Source of the DNA: Thermohalobaculum sp039026295
Lineage (GTDB): Bacteria; Pseudomonadota; Alphaproteobacteria; Rhodobacterales; Rhodobacteraceae
Length of the DNA stretch: 13,080 nucleotides
Direction of reading: 5' to 3'
Assembly (NCBI GenBank): GCA_039026295.1
Contig: JBCCMP010000102.1
Span: forward strand, 1-13,080
Part shown: positions 7,955 to 13,080 of the stretch, one piece after another
How the letters are laid out: every line of letters begins with the position of its first letter
Position numbering within the stretch: the stretch's first letter is position 1
Notes under the pieces: generated by a model
What the model saw: only the letters and a program-made list of their open reading frames with translations
The model's database searches: none
What the model was told of the DNA's origin: nothing
Position numbers and translations under genes: made by a program

Positions 7955-7971
7955 CAGCGTTTTCAGCGCTG
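7955..7971 (-). terminator. small hairpin between convergent pump and cheBR genes
   Basis: CAGCG (7955-7959) pairs with CGCTG (7967-7971) around a seven-base loop. In the minus direction (end of cheBR) the hairpin is followed by GGCTCTTTATC, moderately T-rich; in the plus direction no T run follows. The whole convergent gap is only 63 bases. A weak terminator at best. Confidence 0.3.
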
Positions 7972-7999
7972 AAGGGGCAGCGGAAAGGCGATCCGGGAG

Positions 8000-10900
8000 T
8001 CAGACCGATACCTGTTCCTCTGTTTGGCGTGTGGGGGTTATGTCCATCGCGACTGAGCATACGGTGCGGTCCGTTTTCTCTGGTCCGGGGTAGAGAACCG
8101 TGCGGGTGACGTCCAGAACCCGCTGGCTGCCGTCACCGATCGTGATCTTAACCAGACCGCGTTCCGCGCCCGCGTCGCCAGCCAATAGAGACGCAGCGGC
8201 CTCGATGTCAGCTTGCGCATCGGCTTCTGTCAGAAACTCGCGAACGTTCTTGCCCAGAATTGCCATGGGATCGTGACCCATCAACCGGCAGAATGCGTCG
8301 CTGACCCTCAGGATCGTGCCGTCCGCATCGCGGTGCATCAGATAGAACGGCGCCTTGTCCAAGATCAACCGAAGTTCGGCATTCGCCCTTTCCAGGGCAG
8401 CCTCGTAAGCGGTCTGCTCGGTGATGTCCAAAGCCGTCTGCAGAATGGTATCCTCGTTCTCCGCTCCGCCCGGAATGCGCGTGCGCCGCATCAGCAAGGA
8501 CAGACGTTCGGTGCTGTCGGGCGGTGTCATTTGACGCATGATCTCGTCGCGTTGGGAGCCGCTCTGCAGAAAGGCCCTGGCATCGTTCAGGCTTTGCTCG
8601 GCCTCGTCCGGACGCAGAATTTCAGCGACGTTGCGCCCCGCTGCGTCGTCGAAAGATATCCCGTAGCGGTCGGCCCAGTTGCGCGAGGCTCGCAATATTG
8701 TTCCGTCCGCCTTCTGGTGCACCACGAAACTGGGCATCTGTTCCAAAAGCGTGCGCAGCTCCGTCCCCTCCGGCGAGGTTGTCAGGAACAGCGTTCCCCC
8801 CTGGATCTGACCGTCGGCCGTAATGAAAGGCGCACTGGTCAGCGTAAACAGGCGGCCTTCCGATACGAACTCTTCGACAACGCGTTGCCCCATCCGGACA
8901 ACCCTTTCACAGATCGGGGCGAGCTGCGGAAAGTCCGGCGGAACGCGCAACTGACTGAGGTGCGGAAGGGCATCGTCTTTTTCCAGCCCGAAAATCCTTG
9001 ATGCCGACAGACTGTATTTCGACACCGACAACTCGTGATCATAGACCAAAAGCGGTGCTTCCACCTGATCAAGAACCGCTTCCAGCTCTTCGTTGACTTC
9101 CTTCAATTCGTCCGACTGAACCTGATAGGCTTCGTTGATGGTGATCAGCTCTTCGTTCGTCGATTGCAGCTCTTCGTTCGATGTCTCCAGTTCCTCGTTC
9201 AGGGATTGAAGCTCCTCGTTATTGGACTGCATCTCCTCGTTGGCGACTTTCAATTCCTCGTTTGCCGCTTCCCATTTGTCGATCGTCCGGTTCAGGGCAT
9301 CCTGCGTCGTCGTCAGATCATCGCGCAGGGTCTGGACGGATTCACCATCGGCTCCCGGCGTGTCCTCCGGGACCACCTGGGAATCGCGCTTGTCCCTGAT
9401 TTCGAAGACAAGCAGGTAATGGTCATCGCCAAGTGCATCGTCCGCCAGCAGGTGCATTTCAATCTGCACTGTCTTTTCCGGTAGGGTGTCGATGGTGCGG
9501 ATGTCACCCTTACGCGACCTTTCGGTCTCTTTGACGATCGAGGACAGGATCCGCACTTCTGAAGCGATCGGATCGACCAACAGGCTGTGGTCCAGTTCCA
9601 ACCTCTGCGTGTCCCCGCTGAGGGTGATGAAGGGCGTGACATTGCCGAAGACATTGACGATCCGCAGATCATGCGTCAGCAGCAGGGCGTTCTCGCCGAG
9701 GCTTCGCACCAATGCTGTAAGCAACGGCGTTACGCCATTTGGCTTTATGTTCGCCGCTCCTCCGCCCCTCTCCCGGCGCTGCGATGCCGGCAATTGTCGC
9801 GGAAAACCGGGCCGCCGCATGCCGCGGGCCGGGTCCGTGGCTGCGGCCATGCGCTTCTGCAGTATTTTCTTCCCCGGTTCGATCTCTCTGAACAGGTCCG
9901 TCGAAAAGGCGGCATTGTCCGCCGTGCCTATAAAGACGGCGCCCGTGTCCCGCAGCGCATAGTGGAAGTTGGAAAATGCCTGATCCTGCAGGCCCGGTCC
10001 GAAGTAGATCAGCAGGTTACGGCAGCAGACCAGATCGATGTTCATGAACGGCGGATCCTGGACCACGTTGTGCGGTGAGAACAGAACCATCGATTTCAGA
10101 TCATGGTGCACGTTTGCGAAATCGCCTTCTATTTCGAAGTATGTCGAAATGTAATCTGCCGGGACGTCCTTCAATGTGGCGATTGAATACTGCCCGCGCC
10201 GGGCGAATTTCAGGGCGACATCGTCGATATCGGTCGCAAAAATCTGAAGACCGCTGGCACGCGCGGCGCGAATGCCGCCAAGCGCCTCGGCGAACAGGAT
10301 GGCGACGCTGTAGACTTCCTCGCCTGTTGCGCACCCGGCGATCCATACACGGATCGGTCGTGCGCCGATGCTATGAACCTGCTCTGCTATCAACACCTTC
10401 AGCGCATCGTACTCGACGATGTCGCGGAAAAAGCTCGTGACGGAGATCAGAAAATCACGAAAGAGCGTATCGACCTCTTCGTCATGGTCCCGGCAATACG
10501 CGGCGTAGGCCTCGTGATCGTCGATATTCAGGGCGCGCATGCGCCGCTCGATGCGTCTCAGGATCGTTGTCTGTTTGTAGCCACTGAAGTCGACCCGGCT
10601 GCGGATCAGGACAAGGTGCAGGATCTCGGACAGGGCCGATGGACTGTGCTCGGCCTTGATCGCTTCTGCCAATCTCGCGTCCGTGAGCGACAGGGCTGAC
10701 AGTCGCTCGCCAATTTCAACTGGCGGCAGCACCAGATCGATGCACCCGCTTGCAATGGCCGCGCTTGGCATCCCGTCATATTTTGCTGTCTCAAGGTCCT
10801 GTGCGATGGTCGCCCCACAGGCTGCCCGGATCGCCTTTATGCCGGTTGTTCCATCTGACCCCGTACCCGACAGAACAATGCCGACCGCGTACTGCCCCAC

Positions 10901-11260
10901 CTGATCGGCGAGCGTTTCAAAGAAGTGATCGATAGACGGTTTGACCGAGCCGAGTTCGCGGCTGGGCGGCACGAGTTTCAACTGGCCGTCTGCAAAAACA
11001 ACGTCAGAGTTCGGCGGCACCACGTAGACGACGTTGGCCTCTGGCGCGGCACATTCGTCGATCTCGACCACGTGCAGATGGGTTTCGCGTGCAACCAGCG
11101 GCGTCAACAGACTGCGCTGGGTCGGCGACATGTGCTGCAGGACCACATAGGCAGCCGGCGCGTTTTGCGGCGCACTGCGCAACAGGGATCGCACCGCCTC
11201 CAGGCCGCCTGCGGACGCGCCTATGCCGACGATGAACAGGGCCTCGGTCTCTTCACCCAT
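8000..11260 (-). CDS. CheB-CheR-PAS fusion: chemoreceptor methylesterase + methyltransferase + coiled coil + PAS domains, no kinase
   Basis: A 1086-residue cytoplasmic signalling protein. Domains in order: CheB methylesterase (about 1-190) with the full catalytic triad Ser16 in GIGASAGG, His43 in LQHMSP and Asp136 in GTGSDGTTG, but without the usual N-terminal receiver domain; CheR methyltransferase (about 205-470) with SAM-binding AGCATGEE (308-315), ATDID (342-346) and DPPF..DLVCCRNLLIYF (402-420); a PAS-like linker (about 525-625); a coiled coil of NEEL heptads (about 640-735); and PAS modules at about 735-830, 835-960 and 960-1080, the last ending CSVAMDIT. Related CheB/CheR/PAS fusions usually end in a histidine kinase; here the stop comes straight after the last PAS domain. 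ATG 11260-11258 with AAGGGG upstream is chosen over the ATG at 11386, whose extra 42 residues precede the conserved CheB start. No chemoreceptor, cheA or cheW gene adjoins it. It might tune a two-component or stress pathway rather than chemotaxis. Confidence 0.9.
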   Translation of the reverse strand: MGEETEALFIVGIGASAGGLEAVRSLLRSAPQNAPAAYVVLQHMSPTQRSLLTPLVARETHLHVVEIDECAAPEANVVYVVPPNSDVVFADGQLKLVPPSRELGSVKPSIDHFFETLADQVGQYAVGIVLSGTGSDGTTGIKAIRAACGATIAQDLETAKYDGMPSAAIASGCIDLVLPPVEIGERLSALSLTDARLAEAIKAEHSPSALSEILHLVLIRSRVDFSGYKQTTILRRIERRMRALNIDDHEAYAAYCRDHDEEVDTLFRDFLISVTSFFRDIVEYDALKVLIAEQVHSIGARPIRVWIAGCATGEEVYSVAILFAEALGGIRAARASGLQIFATDIDDVALKFARRGQYSIATLKDVPADYISTYFEIEGDFANVHHDLKSMVLFSPHNVVQDPPFMNIDLVCCRNLLIYFGPGLQDQAFSNFHYALRDTGAVFIGTADNAAFSTDLFREIEPGKKILQKRMAAATDPARGMRRPGFPRQLPASQRRERGGGAANIKPNGVTPLLTALVRSLGENALLLTHDLRIVNVFGNVTPFITLSGDTQRLELDHSLLVDPIASEVRILSSIVKETERSRKGDIRTIDTLPEKTVQIEMHLLADDALGDDHYLLVFEIRDKRDSQVVPEDTPGADGESVQTLRDDLTTTQDALNRTIDKWEAANEELKVANEEMQSNNEELQSLNEELETSNEELQSTNEELITINEAYQVQSDELKEVNEELEAVLDQVEAPLLVYDHELSVSKYSLSASRIFGLEKDDALPHLSQLRVPPDFPQLAPICERVVRMGQRVVEEFVSEGRLFTLTSAPFITADGQIQGGTLFLTTSPEGTELRTLLEQMPSFVVHQKADGTILRASRNWADRYGISFDDAAGRNVAEILRPDEAEQSLNDARAFLQSGSQRDEIMRQMTPPDSTERLSLLMRRTRIPGGAENEDTILQTALDITEQTAYEAALERANAELRLILDKAPFYLMHRDADGTILRVSDAFCRLMGHDPMAILGKNVREFLTEADAQADIEAAASLLAGDAGAERGLVKITIGDGSQRVLDVTRTVLYPGPEKTDRTVCSVAMDITPTRQTEEQVSV
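9125..9262 (-). repeat. 21-base tandem repeat encoding NEEL heptads in the CheBR coiled coil
   Basis: Seven consecutive units with strict 21-base spacing, at 9125, 9146, 9167, 9188, 9209, 9230 and 9251, each encoding Asn-Glu-(Glu/Ala)-X followed by three variable residues: NEEL, NEEM, NEEL x4, NEAY in protein order. The DNA copies differ at wobble positions (CTCTTCGTT versus CTCCTCGTT), so the repeat is kept at protein level. It encodes one uninterrupted coiled coil between the CheR and PAS parts. Confidence 0.85.
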
Positions 11261-11503
11261 GAATCCCCTTCCCGGCAACGGTCTGCCGACGATAGAAATT
11301 CCAAATAAGCCCCGCCGAAAGACTACTGTAAGCTCAATCAAAAAGCCAATCACCTGTGGCAGGGCATCTTGCCTGGTTGTCAGCACCAGGCATTGCTTCG
11401 TGGTGCCTGCTTGAGATCGATTACGGTTAACTGGACCTGACGGCGCTGACCGGGTATCTTCACGTCAAACAGGTGCGTCAGACGCCGTTAAATCGAGGCC
11501 ACA
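11261..11503. promoter_or_regulatory. divergent regulatory spacer between cheBR and the aminotransferase, with overlapping inverted repeats
   Basis: 243 non-coding bases serve both divergent genes. TGCCTGGT (11370-11377) pairs perfectly over eight bases with ACCAGGCA (11385-11392) around a seven-base loop. The same right arm can instead pair with TGCCTG at 11404-11409, GCACCA (11383-11388) can pair with TGGTGC (11401-11406), and TGCC (11370-11373) can pair with GGCA at 11363-11366. It could be a regulator site or an RNA structure in the cheBR leader. I could not place a convincing -35/-10 pair for cheBR. Confidence 0.45.
11432..11460 (+). promoter_or_regulatory. possible promoter for the aminotransferase gene
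   Basis: TGGACC (11432-11437), a 17-base spacer and TATCTT (11455-11460), each matching four of six consensus positions, about 44 bases before the start codon. Spacing and location are right but both boxes are imperfect. Confidence 0.3.
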
Positions 11504-12703
11504 ATGCAGTTCCCAGACAGGTATGCTGACCTGCCGGAGTACGCGTTTCCGCGTCTTCGACGGCTGTTGGGCAACGTCGCACCCGGCGGACCAGAGATAG
11601 CGATGTCTCTCGGCGAACCGCAGCACGCGGTCCCCGAATTTGTCGGTCCGATCATGCTGGAGCATTCGGCCAAGCTGTCTAAATACCCGCCGAACGAGAG
11701 CATCCCGGAATTGCGAGAGGCCATCTCGGACTGGCTGGCACGGCGCTACGCGGTCTCTGACGCGTACCGGGACCCGGATACGCAGATCTTTCCCCTGAAC
11801 GGAACGCGCGAGGGCCTGTTTGCGTCTTGCCTTGCACTAAGTGCCGAAACCAAGAACGGACAAAGGCCTGCCGTGCTGCTGCCGAACCCGTTTTATCAGT
11901 GCTACACGGTTGCGGCGATCACGGCGGGGGCGGAACCCGTCTATCTGAATTGCTCGGCCGAGACCGGGCACTTGCCGGATTTCGCGTCGCTGCCCGCCGA
12001 TCTGCTGGACAGGACAACGGTTGCCTACATCTGCTCGCCCGCCAATCCGCAGGGCGTCTGCGCCAGCCGGGCCTATTGGCAGACGCTTCTTCGGCTTGCC
12101 GAACAGCACGATTTCCGGGTTTTTGCGGATGAGTGCTATTCCGAGATCTACCGCGACACGCCGCCGGTCGGCGCGCTGGAAGTCGCGTCGGAGATCGGCG
12201 CGGACCCTGAACGGCTGGTGTGTTTCCACTCGCTGTCCAAACGGTCGAACCTCGCCGGGCTTCGGTCAGGATTTGCTGTCACCGGCCCGCAGAACCGCGC
12301 GCGAATGCTCCAGCTGCGTTCCTATGTCGGGGCACCCCTGCCAATTCCGGCACAACATGCCGCGACCGCGTGCTGGCGGGACGAGGCCCATGTCGAGGCA
12401 AACCGCGATCTTTATCGGCAGAAATATGCCATCGCGGACGACGTGTTCGGCAACGCGCCGGGATACATGGCACCAGAGGCGGGCTTTTTCCTGTGGCTGG
12501 ATGTCGGCGCGGGCGAGGACGCGGCGTTAAAGCTGTGGCAGGAGACCGGGGTGCGCGCGCTGCCCGGTGGATACCTGTCGCGCGATGTTGCGCCGGAACT
12601 GGGTGGCGGCAATCCGGGAACCGGATATCTGCGCCTCGCGCTGGTGGCACCTTCCGAGGATGTTCGCCGCGGGCTGGAGGCGGTACGCGAGGTGGTCTTA
12701 TGA
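11504..12703 (+). CDS. PLP-dependent class I/II aminotransferase (DapC-like)
   Basis: Transfers an amino group using pyridoxal phosphate; the closest recalled alphaproteobacterial relatives are annotated as succinyldiaminopimelate transaminase (lysine/peptidoglycan precursor route), a subtype I hold only loosely. The 399-residue product is of usual length for fold type I. Visible motifs: NGTREGL near residue 100 (cofactor phosphate binding), Asn181 in SPANPQG, Asp209 and Tyr212 in FADECYSEIY contacting the PLP ring, catalytic Lys246 in HSLSKRSNLAGLRSGF, and GYLRLALV near the end with the substrate-carboxylate Arg. ATG 11504 has GAGG six to nine bases upstream, and the N-terminal YAFPRLRRLL is typical of the family start. 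Its TGA overlaps the ATG of a mini-ORF leading into ftsK, so the three are likely one transcript. No other lysine-pathway gene is in the window. Confidence 0.88.
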   Translation: MQFPDRYADLPEYAFPRLRRLLGNVAPGGPEIAMSLGEPQHAVPEFVGPIMLEHSAKLSKYPPNESIPELREAISDWLARRYAVSDAYRDPDTQIFPLNGTREGLFASCLALSAETKNGQRPAVLLPNPFYQCYTVAAITAGAEPVYLNCSAETGHLPDFASLPADLLDRTTVAYICSPANPQGVCASRAYWQTLLRLAEQHDFRVFADECYSEIYRDTPPVGALEVASEIGADPERLVCFHSLSKRSNLAGLRSGFAVTGPQNRARMLQLRSYVGAPLPIPAQHAATACWRDEAHVEANRDLYRQKYAIADDVFGNAPGYMAPEAGFFLWLDVGAGEDAALKLWQETGVRALPGGYLSRDVAPELGGGNPGTGYLRLALVAPSEDVRRGLEAVREVVL

Positions 12704-12732
12704 GTGGACGCGCAGAATTGGGGATCGTCTGA
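12700..12732 (+). CDS. ten-residue mini-ORF linking the aminotransferase and ftsK
   Basis: Encodes MSGRAELGIV. Its ATG overlaps the aminotransferase stop as ATGA (12700-12703), and its TGA overlaps the ftsK start as TGATG (12730-12734). GAGG at 12689-12692 lies seven bases ahead, a good ribosome binding site. It could pass ribosomes from one gene to the next (translational coupling). Too short for a family call, and may be chance. Confidence 0.3.
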   Translation: MSGRAELGIV

Positions 12733-13080
12733 TGGCGTTGTTTCTTGGCGACGGTGCAAAGAGACCGCTGATGGACGCGTCCATGAGCGTCATGATGCGC
12801 CGCCGCATGAACGAGTTGTGGGGCCTCGGTTTCATGATCTGCGCCGCGACGTTCTTTGCCGTGCTGTGGTCCTACAATGTCGGGGACCCATCGCCCTTCA
12901 GTGCGACCGGTCAGCCTGCGCTGAACTGGCTGGGCGAGGCGGGTGCGGTCCTGGCCGACACTCTCATGCGCTATTTCGGACTGGGGTCATGGTTCTTCGT
13001 CGCCCTGTTCGGTGCCTGGGGCATCCGGTTCCTGCTGCATGTCGGGGAGGAACGGATCTGGGCGCGGTCGCTGATGGGAC
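12732..13080 (+). CDS. ftsK: FtsK/SpoIIIE DNA translocase, N-terminal membrane part, cut by window edge
   Basis: FtsK is an ATP-driven DNA pump at the division septum that clears the terminus region and helps XerCD resolve chromosome dimers. Only the first 116 residues are here: a short basic cytoplasmic start (MMRRRMNELWG), a first membrane helix (about residues 31-47), a periplasmic stretch with YNVGDPSPFSATG and NWLGEAGAVLADTL, a second membrane helix (about 83-102) and then HVGEERIWAR. The phrase YN..DPS.FSAT..P..NWLG is characteristic of alphaproteobacterial FtsK 4TM domains. The motor and gamma domains lie beyond 13080. ATG 12732 is supported by GGGGA (12720-12724), seven bases upstream. 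Likely co-transcribed with the aminotransferase. Confidence 0.88.
   Translation, partial: MALFLGDGAKRPLMDASMSVMMRRRMNELWGLGFMICAATFFAVLWSYNVGDPSPFSATGQPALNWLGEAGAVLADTLMRYFGLGSWFFVALFGAWGIRFLLHVGEERIWARSLMG

Noticed and set aside
11272..11300. EcfG-like promoter on the minus strand (GGAAT, 17 bases, CGTT) before cheBR
   Set aside because: Its transcript would start within or next to the ribosome binding site of cheBR, and the -35 box is imperfect.
11261..11386. Upstream ATG at 11386 as start of the CheBR protein
   Set aside because: The extra 42 residues show no CheB similarity, whereas ATG 11260 has AAGGGG ahead of it and begins just before the conserved GIGASAGG.
1..13080. CRISPR array, toxin-antitoxin pair, prophage or transposon genes
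   Set aside because: No regularly spaced direct repeats other than the coding NEEL heptads, and no integrase, transposase or terminal inverted repeats were seen on either strand.

Overview
The window looks like chromosomal DNA from a GC-rich alphaproteobacterium, most likely a member of the Rhodobacterales (Roseobacter group). This rests on the high GC and C/G-ending codons, the style of the proteins, and the recalled (not searched) pairing of glmU with a Gph-type phosphatase and of a class I/II aminotransferase with ftsK. No plasmid, phage or transposon gene is visible.

Layout. 1-542 (minus, cut by the window edge) is the N-terminal uridylyltransferase part of GlmU. It diverges from a Gph-type HAD phosphatase at 654-1340. 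A clear sigma70-like promoter overlaps the gph stop codon and drives a complete tRNA-Val(CAC) with encoded CCA at 1375-1450. About 290 bases follow with several potential stem-loops and no convincing gene. Then come a GMC-family FAD oxidoreductase (1743-3338), a GC-rich hairpin, another gap of about 290 bases, and a tight two-gene RND efflux operon (periplasmic adaptor 3629-4774, inner-membrane pump 4778-7936). Convergent to it, only 63 bases away, is a large CheB-CheR-PAS fusion protein (8000-11260, minus). A 243-base divergent spacer with overlapping inverted repeats separates it from a class I/II aminotransferase (11504-12703). That gene is joined by a ten-codon mini-ORF to the start of ftsK (12732 to the right edge).

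How the parts work together. The two ends look like conserved housekeeping DNA: cell-wall precursor synthesis, phosphoglycolate salvage, tRNA, aminotransferase (possibly lysine/diaminopimelate pathway) and chromosome translocation. The middle (GMC oxidoreductase, RND pump, CheBR-PAS) looks like accessory environmental-response content. The pump operon lacks an outer-membrane channel and a local repressor. The CheBR fusion lacks a receiver and a histidine kinase domain, so both must work with partners encoded elsewhere.

I did not find a clearly new multi-gene system. The most unusual points are the transmitter-less CheB-CheR-PAS protein with its exact seven-residue NEEL repeat, the mini-ORF bridging the aminotransferase and ftsK, and the mutually exclusive hairpins in the cheBR/aminotransferase spacer.
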